From Candidatus Cloacimonas acidaminovorans str. Evry (GTDB taxonomy: Bacteria; Cloacimonadota; Cloacimonadia; Cloacimonadales; Cloacimonadaceae), in contig NC_020449.1 in assembly GCF_000146065.2 (NCBI RefSeq), positions 868,001 to 932,000 on the forward strand: a stretch of 64,000 nucleotides of DNA. Reading direction: 5' to 3'. How positions within the stretch are numbered: the first letter of the stretch is position 1; each line of letters opens with the position of its first letter. Below the pieces are notes generated by a model, which was given only the letters and a program-made list of their open reading frames with translations, ran no database searches and had not been told where the DNA came from. Positions 1-7,880 of this stretch are shown in pieces. The position numbers and the translations under genes were made by a program.

Positions 1-325
1 GAGTTTGAATGAATATGGAGATAAACTTTCCAGCAGTGAAAGAAGCGAACTGGAAGAGGAAATAAAAAATGCCAAAGAGCAAATGGAAAGAGCAACCGAG
101 GCATCAGAACTAAACAACATAAAAGAAAATCTTGCCAAAAAAGCACAACATTTAGGTGAGGTTATCTATGCGCATATGCAACAGCAACAAAGTGCAGGCG
201 GTGAAGGATATAGCCAGGATGCAAGCGGTTTTAATTCCGGAGGTTATGAACAGGGACCTCAGGAAGAAAACCCCAAGCAGGAAGGTCCTATAGATGCCGA
301 CTTTGAAGTTGTTGACGATAAATAA
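1..325 (+). CDS. dnaK: Chaperone DnaK (Hsp70), C-terminal end, partial
   Basis: The reading frame is open from the left edge of the window to the stop at 323-325, so this is the 3' end of a longer gene; the TTG at position 5 is an internal Leu codon. What is visible is the helical lid (LNEYGDKLSSSERSELEEEI, KENLAKKAQHLGEVIY) followed by a Gly/Gln-rich linker and an acidic tail ending IDADFEVVDDK. That tail is typical of bacterial Hsp70, where the EEVD-like end helps bind co-chaperones. DnaK is the ATP-dependent cytosolic chaperone that works with DnaJ, whose gene follows 220 bp downstream. The family assignment is secure. Nothing can be said about the ATPase domain, which lies outside the window. 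Confidence 0.93.
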   Translation, partial: SLNEYGDKLSSSERSELEEEIKNAKEQMERATEASELNNIKENLAKKAQHLGEVIYAHMQQQQSAGGEGYSQDASGFNSGGYEQGPQEENPKQEGPIDADFEVVDDK

Positions 326-545
326 ATAAAGAAAACTGATTAGAAGGATTTTAGCGGAGTAACACGGATTAAAAATAATTCCGTGTTAATCCCTCTAATC
401 CAAAAATCGGCAAAGGAAAGAAAATAGGTTATTATAGTTTATATCTTTATATCTGTGAAATCTGTGAGAGGTAAAAAAGGAGTTATCTAAGAAATTATAA
501 ATATTATCTGTGAAATCAGTGAAATCTGTGAGAGGTAACATATAG
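326..545. repeat. dnaK-dnaJ spacer with 9-bp-period repeats
   Basis: The spacer has no credible gene. It contains the words 'CTGTGAAATCTGTGAGAG' (about 453-470) and, near 510-536, 'CTGTGAAATCAGTGAAATC' followed by a further TGTGAGAG, i.e. TGTGAAATC/AGTGAAATC/TGTGAGAGG at a 9-bp step. An 'ACACGGATTA...CCGTGTTAATCC' inverted pair lies near 361-390. The same words recur at 52.6 kb and, as variants, across the window. A dnaJ promoter is not obvious. Confidence 0.6.
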
Positions 546-1703
546 ATGGCAAAACGCGATTATTACGAAATTCTGGGTGTAGATAGAAATGCCGATGAAG
601 CAACTATAAAAAAGGCATACCGTAAACTGGCAATGCAGTATCATCCGGATAAAAACCCGAATAATAAAGAAGCCGAAGAGAAATTCAAAGAAGCAAGTGA
701 AGCTTATGAAGTTCTATCGGATAAAGAAAAAAGACAGATATACGATCAATACGGTCATTCCGGATTGGAGAATCAATTTGGAGGAACAGGATTCTCTTGG
801 GAAGAATTTATGCACCGTAGCGATCTGAATGATATTTTTGGAGATGGACTGGGCAGCATTTTTGAAACAATCTTCGGAGGCGGTTTTGGAGGTAGAAATC
901 AACGCAGTTCAAGCAGTTCTAATAGAGGGGAAGACCTGCAAATTGAACTATCTCTGTCACTTCAGGAAATTGCCAATGGTGTAGAAAAGACCATTAAAAT
1001 AGGCATTAAAGAACCCTGTGATAAATGTGGAGGAAGCGGAAGTGCAGAAGGGAAAACAGAGACCTGCCCTAACTGTAAAGGAACAGGACAGATTCGTCAA
1101 ATTCGGCAGTCACTTTTCGGAAGGATGCAAACGGTATCCGAATGCCCTACCTGTAATGGTGAAGGAAGGATAATTAAAAATAAATGCAGTAAATGTTATG
1201 GTGAAGGACGTGTTGGAACTGTTAAGGAAATACCGATTAACATTCCTCCAGGAGTTGAAGATGGACAGTATATTCGGTTCAGGGGACAGGGCAATGCAGG
1301 ACCCCGAGGAGGAAGCAGAGGAGATCTTCTTGTTCTTATTCATCAAAAAAAGGATGATCTTTTTGAACGCGAAGGAAATAACATTATTCTGGAATATCCC
1401 ATTACTGTATCTCAAGCTGTGTTAGGTGATGAAATTATTGTACCTACTTTAACCGGTTCGGTTAAAATGAAAGTTCCACCCGGAACTCAAAGTGGCAGAT
1501 TATTCCGCTTAAAAGGACAAGGTATTCAAGGTCATAATAGTTATTCCAGAGGTGATCAAATAGTGAGAACGATTGTAGTTATTCCTACAAAACTCTCCCG
1601 GGAAGAAGTAGAACTCTATAATCGCTTAAGAGAATTTGACCGGAAAAGAGACCTGAAACCAGGGAAAAGCTTTGCTGCCAAATTAAAGAGTTACTTCAGT
1701 TAA
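546..1703 (+). CDS. dnaJ: Co-chaperone DnaJ (Hsp40)
   Basis: This is a full-length type I DnaJ of 385 residues, within the usual 370-390 range. The J domain spans about residues 4-70, with the HPD motif at H33-P34-D35 that stimulates the DnaK ATPase. A Gly/Phe-rich linker with a Ser run (about 85-130) follows. Four CxxCxGxG zinc motifs come next ([32 protein letters not shown]), then the two C-terminal substrate-binding beta domains. It acts in the cytosol, delivering unfolded clients to DnaK, whose gene lies immediately upstream. The start ATG is followed directly by the classic [10 protein letters not shown] sequence, so the start is secure. The rsmE ATG lies 5 bp after the stop, suggesting co-transcription. 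Confidence 0.97.
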   Translation: MAKRDYYEILGVDRNADEATIKKAYRKLAMQYHPDKNPNNKEAEEKFKEASEAYEVLSDKEKRQIYDQYGHSGLENQFGGTGFSWEEFMHRSDLNDIFGDGLGSIFETIFGGGFGGRNQRSSSSSNRGEDLQIELSLSLQEIANGVEKTIKIGIKEPCDKCGGSGSAEGKTETCPNCKGTGQIRQIRQSLFGRMQTVSECPTCNGEGRIIKNKCSKCYGEGRVGTVKEIPINIPPGVEDGQYIRFRGQGNAGPRGGSRGDLLVLIHQKKDDLFEREGNNIILEYPITVSQAVLGDEIIVPTLTGSVKMKVPPGTQSGRLFRLKGQGIQGHNSYSRGDQIVRTIVVIPTKLSREEVELYNRLREFDRKRDLKPGKSFAAKLKSYFS

Positions 1704-1708
1704 GAAAA

Positions 1709-2410
1709 ATGCCATCTCTATATTTACCTGAATTAAGCTCGGATAAAAAGATTATAGCGGTAGAAGGAGAAGAATTCCATCATCTGATTAATGTTAAGCG
1801 AACCGCAATCGGAGAATTGGTCAAACTAAATAGTGGTTCTGGTTTAATGGCAGAGGGAAAGCTGACTGAGATTCATAAAAACTCTGCCGTTATTGAAATT
1901 ATCAAAATAGAAACATTTCCTTTTCCGGAAAGACCTTTTGCCATTGCTTTTGCCCTTATTAAAAATAAACACGATGAACTACTGATAGAAAAATGTACCG
2001 AATTGGGCGTTACTGCCTTCTATCCTATGTTAACTGACTATAGTGTGCGGATTCCTTCTAAAAATACAACGCAGCGTTTTAAACGGACAGCTTTAGCAGC
2101 CATTAAGCAATGTGATAATCCTTGGTTACCAAGAATTAATGAACCACTATCTTTTAAACAGGCAATAGAGAAGATAATTTCTGAAGGTTGGATACCTGTT
2201 TTATGCTCTGAAAAAAGACCTGCTAAAAAAATATCCGCTTTACCAAATAATATTAAACCCTGCTTTATTATTGGTCCTGAAGGCGGTTTCAGTGAAGCGG
2301 AATTTGCGTTTTTTAATGAAAAAAACATTTTTCAAATCTCAATTTGCCATCATATAACCAGAGCAGAAACAGCAGCCATAGCTGTTGCCGCTCAATTTCA
2401 GCTATTTTAA
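1709..2410 (+). CDS. rsmE: 16S rRNA (uracil(1498)-N3)-methyltransferase RsmE
   Basis: The 233-residue protein has the RsmE architecture: an N-terminal PUA-like RNA-binding domain (about 1-70) and a C-terminal SPOUT/knot methyltransferase domain. The hallmark IGPEGGFSEAEF loop, part of the S-adenosylmethionine-binding knot, is present in the C-terminal third, followed by a conserved ITRAETAAIA segment. The family methylates N3 of U1498 in the 30S decoding region. The gene starts 5 bp after dnaJ. A dnaJ-rsmE (often dnaJ-prmA-rsmE) order is common in bacteria, so the context supports the call. Confidence 0.95.
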   Translation: MPSLYLPELSSDKKIIAVEGEEFHHLINVKRTAIGELVKLNSGSGLMAEGKLTEIHKNSAVIEIIKIETFPFPERPFAIAFALIKNKHDELLIEKCTELGVTAFYPMLTDYSVRIPSKNTTQRFKRTALAAIKQCDNPWLPRINEPLSFKQAIEKIISEGWIPVLCSEKRPAKKISALPNNIKPCFIIGPEGGFSEAEFAFFNEKNIFQISICHHITRAETAAIAVAAQFQLF

Positions 2411-2657
2411 ACAAAGAGATAAGGAGAAAAAGGGATTAATGTTACAAAGAGAAAAGAGGAAAAAACGCAAAGAGATAAAGACATTAAGTGAAATTGAATT
2501 TCCAATAGGAGATGATAACTTGCAAATTAATAAACCAATACGAGTATTATCTCACCATTTTACTATCTTGCTATCTCGCTATGCACCCTCTTACAATGTT
2601 AATATCTATTTGACTGAAAGTAAATTTCTTTTATAATATCTTTTAAAGGAGAGTGAA
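2411..2657. other. rsmE-DUF4405 spacer, no gene supported
   Basis: The open frame crossing this stretch begins inside rsmE and is rich in Lys/Arg/Glu only because the DNA is a purine-rich 'AAAGAGAnAAGGAGAAAAAG' repeat (2412-2485). The same type of repeat recurs, in the opposite sense, at 19.99-20.13 kb and 37.0 kb. I see no recognisable domain and no ribosome-binding site suited to a start here. Confidence 0.55.
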
Positions 2658-2894
2658 ATGAATAACAAAAAGCTAAAGATATTGAATCCTATTATGTTCG
2701 TTGTGCTTTTTATTGCTGTTGCAGCAATAATAACTTATAAGATTTCCGAATTATGCAACTATGATGCTTACGGGTTTAAAGAGATTCACGAAATTTGTGG
2801 ATTTCTCTTTATCATTTTGGTTATTTTTCATATTGCTTATAACTGGCAATGGATTAAAAGTCAGATTTTCGGAATAAAACCGATGAAAAAATAG
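2658..2894 (+). CDS. Small membrane protein, DUF4405-like
   Basis: A 78-residue protein with two predicted membrane helices (about residues 10-30 and 45-63). A good ribosome-binding site (AAAGGAGAG, 6 bp from ATG) supports translation. The loop-helix segment KEIHEICGFLF...FHIAYNWQWIK matches the pattern of DUF4405/cytochrome b561-like small membrane proteins, in which paired His residues on neighbouring helices can bind heme. The two His residues (in KEIHEI and VIFHIAYNW) are visible; heme binding is inference. It stands alone between rsmE and a repeat-filled gap. Substrate and partners are unknown. Confidence 0.75.
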   Translation: MNNKKLKILNPIMFVVLFIAVAAIITYKISELCNYDAYGFKEIHEICGFLFIILVIFHIAYNWQWIKSQIFGIKPMKK

Positions 2895-3203
2895 TGTAGC
2901 CGGAGGACACCGTTCCTACTCCACCCGGTTATTTTTGGGTGCAGGAAAGGTAAAAAAGTGAAAGAAGAGTCGGGACTTTCATTTATACGAGGGGCTTACG
3001 CACACTTCGCTATAGTTGTATCGCCCTTCGGGCTTTTTTATTAGTAAGCTAATAGTTATAAGAAAGGCATTTCCCTTTTACTATATATAGCTTATCATAA
3101 TGGACAAGATACTACATTATCACTTTACTAATAACTAATTTTACGGTTGCAGCAAAAATTATATCCCGGGTTACAATTTTTACCTTTTCACCTTTCCGCT
3201 TAC
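2895..3203. other. Repeat-bearing intergenic stretch after DUF4405 gene
   Basis: Starting at about 2899 it has a 'CCGGAGGACACCGTTCCT' element, shared in form with the 3' flanks of ftsY and the 905-aa gene. A copy of the 85-bp palindromic family (2966-3040) and a 'CCTTTTCACCTTTCC' pyrimidine run (about 3183-3200) follow. No gene is seen. It separates convergent genes, rsmE/DUF4405 (+) and lpxK (-). Confidence 0.6.
2966..3040 (-). repeat. Palindromic interspersed repeat family A, copy 1
   Basis: On the + strand this copy reads GTCGGGACTTTCATTTATACG, then AGGGGCTTACGC, TTCGCTATAG, and ends CGCCCTTCGGGCTTTT. It is the reverse complement of the copies at 18985-19060 and 49088-49160. The terminal CCCTTCGGG is a small hairpin followed by TTTT, so this copy could also act as a weak + strand terminator. 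Confidence 0.75.
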
Positions 3204-4256
3204 TTATCTAACATAACTCAGTACCAGGTTAACAAACTGTTCCTGCTGTTCAAAGCTATACTCCAGTTCCAGAGCCAGCAAACGGCTTTTCAGGGACTCA
3301 TATTTTGCCAGTTTCATAATATCTTTTTGGGTGCAGAGAATAAAGTCCGGATTTAGCTCCAGCAGTTTTTGCGGCAGGGAAGTGTTGGAAAAAGCGTAAT
3401 GGTCTTTAAAGGCATAGTGTTTCATAAAAGATAAGCCCAAAGAGCAAACACTCTGTTCAAAGGAATCAGGATTGGCAATGGCTGAGGTGAGGACTATTCT
3501 TTTTCCTTCTATATAAGAGAAAGGAAAGGTGTTACCGGCAGCATCTTTAAAACAGGAGGGAGAGCTAAAACAATGAAATACAGGCATTCCTTTGCGGATA
3601 ATTTTTTCCAGCCAGGGAATTTGTGTTTGTTCTTCATTTTTATGGTTAATAACAGCTATGCTATTAGGGGGAATATTAGAAATTGGCTCTCTTAAATATC
3701 CGGCAGGAAGCACAAAGCCATTGCCAAGTCCAAGAGAGGCATCAAAACTAATAATATCCAGGTCTCTATGCACATAATAGTGTTGTAAGGCATCATCCAA
3801 AATCATTATCTCCAGATCAGGATAGTTTTGCAATAAGAGCTGAATTGCTTCTTTTCGTTTTCTGCCAACCGCTACAGGAATTTGGGGCAGGGAAGAAGCT
3901 ATCAAATATGCTTCATCACCTGTCTGTTGAACATCATAGAGCAGACCGGAATCATCTGCAATAATATGAGGGTTATTTTCCCAAGCACCTTTATATCCGC
4001 GATGGGAGATGGCTACTTTTATGCCTTCCTTTATCAAAAGCTTTGCCAGAGATATAGTTAGAGGTGTTTTTCCCGAACCGCCACTAACGATATTACCGAT
4101 ACTAATTATTTTGCAAGGTGGCTTATATTCATTTCTTTGATAATAAGTTCTGCGTAGTTTTTGTAGGAAACCGTAAATTACACCTGCGGGATATAGGGTA
4201 TATGATAGGGGAGAGCGTTTTAGAAGGTGATTTTGGATTAACTTGTTAGCATCCAT
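3204..4256 (-). CDS. lpxK: Tetraacyldisaccharide 4'-kinase LpxK (lipid A)
   Basis: A 350-residue protein that phosphorylates the 4' position of the tetraacyldisaccharide lipid A precursor at the inner membrane, the sixth step of the Raetz pathway. The Walker A-like loop GNIVSGGSGKTPLT is at about residues 54-67, with the catalytic-type Lys at position 63. The DDALQHYYVHRDLDI segment corresponds to the conserved LpxK 'DDGFQH..L.RDLDI' motif. Length matches the family (about 320-360). Its ATG directly abuts the stop codon of the receiver gene upstream, so the two are probably co-transcribed with purC. Its presence argues for an LPS-containing outer membrane. Confidence 0.94.
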   Translation of the reverse strand: MDANKLIQNHLLKRSPLSYTLYPAGVIYGFLQKLRRTYYQRNEYKPPCKIISIGNIVSGGSGKTPLTISLAKLLIKEGIKVAISHRGYKGAWENNPHIIADDSGLLYDVQQTGDEAYLIASSLPQIPVAVGRKRKEAIQLLLQNYPDLEIMILDDALQHYYVHRDLDIISFDASLGLGNGFVLPAGYLREPISNIPPNSIAVINHKNEEQTQIPWLEKIIRKGMPVFHCFSSPSCFKDAAGNTFPFSYIEGKRIVLTSAIANPDSFEQSVCSLGLSFMKHYAFKDHYAFSNTSLPQKLLELNPDFILCTQKDIMKLAKYESLKSRLLALELEYSFEQQEQFVNLVLSYVR

Positions 4257-4634
4257 TTATTGCAAGTGGGATTCAATTAGTTCCACCAGTTTTTCCGTTT
4301 CAAAAGGTTTATAAAGGACATCCTTCAAACCATCTACTTTAGCGCGAACGAGCACATGATTGGGGTCATAACCAAAACCCGTCATCATAATCACCGGAAT
4401 TTTTTCGTTATAGTCCTTAATTCTCCAAAACAATTCATAACCATCCATATCGGGCATAGCGATATCTGTAACTACGAGGTCTACATTGCCTTTTACGATT
4501 TCCTGGATAGCTTTCATTCCTTCACTGAAAGTAATAATTTTCCAGTCCGGTCTTATAGCTTCCAGTTCAATTTTCAGGTTTTCTACCAGGTCTTCTTCGT
4601 CATCCACAATGCAGATAATTTTTTTCGTTTTCAC
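4257..4634 (-). CDS. Single-domain response regulator (CheY-like receiver)
   Basis: A 125-residue stand-alone receiver domain with no output domain. The phosphorylation site is complete: acidic pair D11-D12, phosphoacceptor D57 (VVTDIAMPDMDG), switch Thr85 (MMTG) and Lys109 (YKP). Such proteins pass a phosphoryl signal to another protein by binding it. No histidine kinase is encoded nearby. The gene overlaps the end of purC by 4 bp (ATGA) and abuts lpxK, so it is embedded in a metabolic operon rather than a two-component pair. Its target is unknown. Confidence 0.93.
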   Translation of the reverse strand: MKTKKIICIVDDEEDLVENLKIELEAIRPDWKIITFSEGMKAIQEIVKGNVDLVVTDIAMPDMDGYELFWRIKDYNEKIPVIMMTGFGYDPNHVLVRAKVDGLKDVLYKPFETEKLVELIESHLQ

Positions 4635-5512
4635 AATTCTTTACCGGTGATAATTTTGAGAATAGTTAAATATTTTTGTCGGGTTTGCTCAATCACTTCT
4701 TCCGGTAAAGGAGGAGGGGGTGATTGTTTATCCCAACCGCTGTTTTCCAAGTAATCCCGAATAAATTGTTTATCGTAACTTTTAGGACTTTTGCCCATTT
4801 CATAATCCTCCAAAGACCAAAGTCGGGAGGAATCGGGAGTAAACAATTCATCAATCAGGAGAACTTCCGAGCCGATAGTGCCAAATTCAAATTTAGTATC
4901 AGCCAAAATAATGCCTTTTTTCAGCAGTAAATCGTGAGCGTAAGAATATAGTTCCAGGGATTTATCTTTGATATAAACAGCGAGGGATTCATCCATTCGG
5001 CTCATAAATTCACGGTAGCTGATATTTTCATCGTGACCATTTTCCGCCTTTGTACTGGGGGTAAAAAGGGGATGCGGAAATTTTTGGCTTTCCTGCATTT
5101 CTTCAGCAATCAGCATTCCTCCGATAGTATTGCTTTTTTTATATTCCTTCCAGGCGGAACCGCTGAGGTAGCCACGCACAATAAATTCAAAGGGAATTAC
5201 GCGTGTTTTTTTTACCAGCATACTGCGTTCTTCCAAATATTCGCCAAAGGGCTGTAATTCCACAGGGTATTCAGAAATGTTAGCAGTAATAAAATGGTTG
5301 GGAACAATATCTTTAGTAGCGTTGAAAAAATAAACGGAAATAGCATTTAATATTTTCCCTTTATCGGGAATGAGAGTAGGGAAGACCACATCAAATGCGG
5401 AAATGCGGTCGGTGCTCACAATTAAAAGTGTTTCTCCCAAATCGTATATATCGCGGACTTTGCCTTGACGGCTTTGTTGAACCAGGGGCAGTTGACTAAT
5501 TTCGTTATACAT
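4631..5512 (-). CDS. purC: SAICAR synthetase (purine biosynthesis)
   Basis: A 293-residue phosphoribosylaminoimidazole-succinocarboxamide synthase, which ligates aspartate to CAIR with ATP in the eighth step of IMP synthesis. Recognisable blocks are QGKVRDIYDLGETLLIVSTD (ATP-binding lobe), DRISAFDVVFP, FEFIVRGYLSGSAWKEYKKS, and LADTKFEFG in the C-terminal lobe. The length fits the roughly 290-300 residue class rather than the shorter E. coli type. The downstream receiver gene overlaps by 4 bp. No other pur gene is in the window. Confidence 0.96.
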   Translation of the reverse strand: MYNEISQLPLVQQSRQGKVRDIYDLGETLLIVSTDRISAFDVVFPTLIPDKGKILNAISVYFFNATKDIVPNHFITANISEYPVELQPFGEYLEERSMLVKKTRVIPFEFIVRGYLSGSAWKEYKKSNTIGGMLIAEEMQESQKFPHPLFTPSTKAENGHDENISYREFMSRMDESLAVYIKDKSLELYSYAHDLLLKKGIILADTKFEFGTIGSEVLLIDELFTPDSSRLWSLEDYEMGKSPKSYDKQFIRDYLENSGWDKQSPPPPLPEEVIEQTRQKYLTILKIITGKEL

Positions 5513-5521
5513 TAAAACTCC

Positions 5522-6460
5522 TTACATCTTCTGTAAAAAATCATAGATTACTTTGCTTTCATCCACACTATCCAGATTAAGAGCAAGTGTCTCGTTAATA
5601 CGAAACTCTATGTTGTCAACTGGAAAATAATAGTCCTTGCCCTGAAATCTGCAATAGGTGATTTTGCCTTTTTGTATTTTCAGCTCGTTACTTTCATATT
5701 CCAAATGTTTAGCGGAAATAAGGAATTTCAGCCATTCGCGATATTTGTTTAAAATTTCTATATCCTCATCCAGTAGAGATGATTTGTCAAATTCCAATGC
5801 ATTAAAGTATTTATTTCTTTCCTGTTGGATAAGTTCCAAAATGCTGTTTTCAGGAACCAGAAATGCTTCTTTTAAAAGGGATTCCAATTTATCCAAGTCA
5901 TAATCCGTTGGTTTTTCAGAATTTTCATCAAGAGCCAAACACCAGCCCTGGCATAAATTTTTTTCTCTTTTTTCACAAGGATATTCACCTGTCTCACAGG
6001 CAGGTAATTTTAAAATGCGCGCATAAATATCAAGCACATCAATTAAGAAAAAACGACTGCGAAAAGGTCCTAAATATAACCAATCATCATTAGTATGTTC
6101 CTGAATTGTAATAAACGGAAAACGATGAGAATCAAGCGCTAAATAAACATAATCTGCCCAAGGACGAATCTGATATTGATAGAGAGGAGAATTTTCCGTT
6201 AAATAACATTTATAATGAATTAAGGCGAAAATTGCTTGAGGATATGTTATCCAGCTCAATTTTTCCGCTAAATTCCATAGTTCCTGATAAATACCACCCT
6301 CTTTGGCTTTATTGGAAAGGAATTTTAGCTTTGCCTTCAAATTGGCTGAGTAACCTGCGTAAAGGACTTCTCCTGCACCGAAAATATGATAAAAAACCCA
6401 ACCCTTAGGCAGTGCATCAAATTCATTTTGTATATTCTTATCTATTTTAATTTCGTTCAT
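5522..6460 (-). CDS. UvrC N-terminal-like protein with degenerate GIY-YIG domain
   Basis: A 312-residue protein resembling the N-terminal half of UvrC/Cho. A GIY-YIG-like core is seen at residues 19-95 (GWVFYHI...EVLYAGYSANLK), then WLYLGPFRSRFF (about 127-138), the same block that follows the nuclease domain in UvrC. Four cysteines follow at C155, C162, C170 and C174 (x6, x7, x3 spacing), matching the UvrC cysteine cluster (x12, x7, x3 in the uvrC of this window). The nuclease residues appear lost: the UvrC Arg in NLKHR is Lys44 and the catalytic Glu aligns with Tyr83. The rest (180-312) is unrecognised. It lies 9 bp upstream of purC. It may bind DNA without cutting it; that is inference. 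Confidence 0.7.
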   Translation of the reverse strand: MNEIKIDKNIQNEFDALPKGWVFYHIFGAGEVLYAGYSANLKAKLKFLSNKAKEGGIYQELWNLAEKLSWITYPQAIFALIHYKCYLTENSPLYQYQIRPWADYVYLALDSHRFPFITIQEHTNDDWLYLGPFRSRFFLIDVLDIYARILKLPACETGEYPCEKREKNLCQGWCLALDENSEKPTDYDLDKLESLLKEAFLVPENSILELIQQERNKYFNALEFDKSSLLDEDIEILNKYREWLKFLISAKHLEYESNELKIQKGKITYCRFQGKDYYFPVDNIEFRINETLALNLDSVDESKVIYDFLQKM

Positions 6461-6930
6461 ATAACAACAATTCTTCAGTTAGGGTTTATGTCAAACGAAA
6501 TCCTAAATAATAAAGAGGATGCTAAACTTAAGGAAGAACGACTTCCTTACTGTTCACAAGTATTCATTTTTTTCGTTACCATGATTATATAGATAAAGAA
6601 ATAAAGCGTAAGAGGAGGTTGACAGGGATGTCTATGATAGGACACTATAACCGGTAAAAAAATGTTGTTCAAAATAGTAAAATACCAAGAGCTTACTTTC
6701 TTCTTTCACATCCTCCACTCATTCTCCACCCATCCTTAAGGTTGGGTTGATAATGGGTTATAATTAAGGAAGGACAAATTGCAGAAACAACAGTAAAAAT
6801 ACCGGATAAACGATATAATAAGTTGTGACAAAAAGGGTTAAAGATATTGAAAAGGTGATTAATATGGAAAAGCTTGGGGTTTATGGCAAAGGGCTAAGGG
6901 CGAAGAGCGAAGAGTTATTTTAGCATTTTT

Positions 6931-6981
6931 TCCGAGGGGTTTACACACCCATCGCTATAAAGTGTCACCCTTTGGGGCTTT
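6931..6981 (-). repeat. Palindromic interspersed repeat family A, copy 2
   Basis: Reads CCGAGGGGTTTACACACCC, then ATCGCTATAAAGTGTCACCC and TTTGGGGCTTTT. This is the reverse complement of the copy at 19081-19132, which has GCCCCAAAGGGCGACAC and GGGTGTGTAAACCCCTCGG. The paired GTGTnACCC/GGGTGTG-type words make it able to fold. Confidence 0.7.
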
Positions 6982-7019
6982 TGGCAGATTATTGAGATAA
7001 CTTCATTCTTGGCTTTAAG

Positions 7020-7070
7020 TTAGTTCCTTAGGAACGACAGGTATTAACAACGGGTTTTAAACCCGGTGAA
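7020..7070 (-). repeat. Interspersed repeat family B, single copy
   Basis: Reads TTCCTTAGGAACGACAGGTA, then TTAACAACGGGTTTTAAACC CGG. This is the reverse complement of the thrice-repeated unit at 19740-19970 (CCGGGTTGAAACCCGTCGTT, AATATCTGTCGTTCCTACGG). It holds a CGGGTTT/AAACCCG stem directly after the potC stop. Confidence 0.7.
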
Positions 7071-7079
7071 AGTAAAAAA

Positions 7080-7880
7080 TTAGAGAGCAGAAATGACGAT
7101 TTTCCGAATGCGTTTTGTGGCGATTACTAACATTAAAGTTAAGCCAATCATAATTGTGGAAAGGGAATTGATAGTAGTGATAGTTCCTCTTCTAATAGCA
7201 CCTTCCACATAAATTGGCAAAGTGTCAAACCCGCGTCCGGAAGTGAAAAAAGTAATAATAAAATCATCTATGGAAAGGGTAAAAGCCAAAAGTCCCGCAG
7301 CAATAATTCCCGGCATAATTAGAGGCAGTTTTATTTTCCAGAAGATAGTTGCCGGTTTTGCTCCCAAATCCATTGCTGCTTCCACCAGAGAATAATCAAA
7401 TCCTTCCAAACGACTTTGAATAACAATAACCGTATAGGAAATGCAAAAAGTAATATGAGCAATCAAAACGGTCAGCATTCCCGTATTAACCCTGGTAAAA
7501 TTAAATAATAAAGCCAGGGAAACACCCATTAAAATATCCGGAATTACGAGAGGAATATAGATTAAAGCAGAAAATAATTTGCGTCCGCTGAATTTATGAT
7601 ATTCCAATCCTAAAGCGCCTAACACACCCAAAACGGTAGAAATAAGCGTAGAAAGTCCTGCAATCAGCATTGTATTTCTAAATGCTTCCAGGATGGTTTT
7701 ATTTTGCCAAAGCAAAACATAATACTTGAAAGTAAATCCCTTCCAGCCGGTAATAATTTTGGCATCGTTGAAACTGAAGATAATCAAAATTAAAATGGGA
7801 ATATAAAGAAAAACCATCACCAAAGTGAACACGGTCAAATTCATCCCTTTAAAAAACTTGCCTAAAGAAAGGTGTTTCAT
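7080..7880 (-). CDS. potC: Spermidine/putrescine ABC transporter permease PotC
   Basis: A 266-residue inner-membrane permease with about six helices, the size of PotC (264 in E. coli). The ABC-permease EAA loop is visible as EAAMDLGAKPATIFWKIKLP, which docks on the ATPase. Characteristic blocks are FSFNDAKIITGWKGFTFKYY near the N-terminus and FTLSIDDFIITFFTSG. It is the last gene of a three-gene operon; its ATG overlaps the stop of potB by 4 bp. Polyamine specificity is inferred from family resemblance and gene order. Confidence 0.93.
   Translation of the reverse strand: MKHLSLGKFFKGMNLTVFTLVMVFLYIPILILIIFSFNDAKIITGWKGFTFKYYVLLWQNKTILEAFRNTMLIAGLSTLISTVLGVLGALGLEYHKFSGRKLFSALIYIPLVIPDILMGVSLALLFNFTRVNTGMLTVLIAHITFCISYTVIVIQSRLEGFDYSLVEAAMDLGAKPATIFWKIKLPLIMPGIIAAGLLAFTLSIDDFIITFFTSGRGFDTLPIYVEGAIRRGTITTINSLSTIMIGLTLMLVIATKRIRKIVISAL

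Larger units (their letters stand above)
6461..7079. other. Intergenic stretch with hairpins and two repeat families
   Basis: No gene is supported. There is a perfect 8-bp hairpin TAAGGAAG-AACGA-CTTCCTTA (6529-6549) upstream of the UvrC-like gene. An ACCCATCCTTAAGGTTGGGT inverted repeat follows (about 6727-6746), then a copy of repeat family A (6931-6981) and a single copy of repeat family B (about 7021-7066). A candidate RNA gene cannot be excluded, but I recognise none. Confidence 0.5.

Noticed and set aside
2385-2636. 83-residue plus-strand frame overlapping the end of rsmE
   Set aside because: It begins inside rsmE, its Lys/Arg/Glu richness comes from a purine repeat, and it has no domain or ribosome site.
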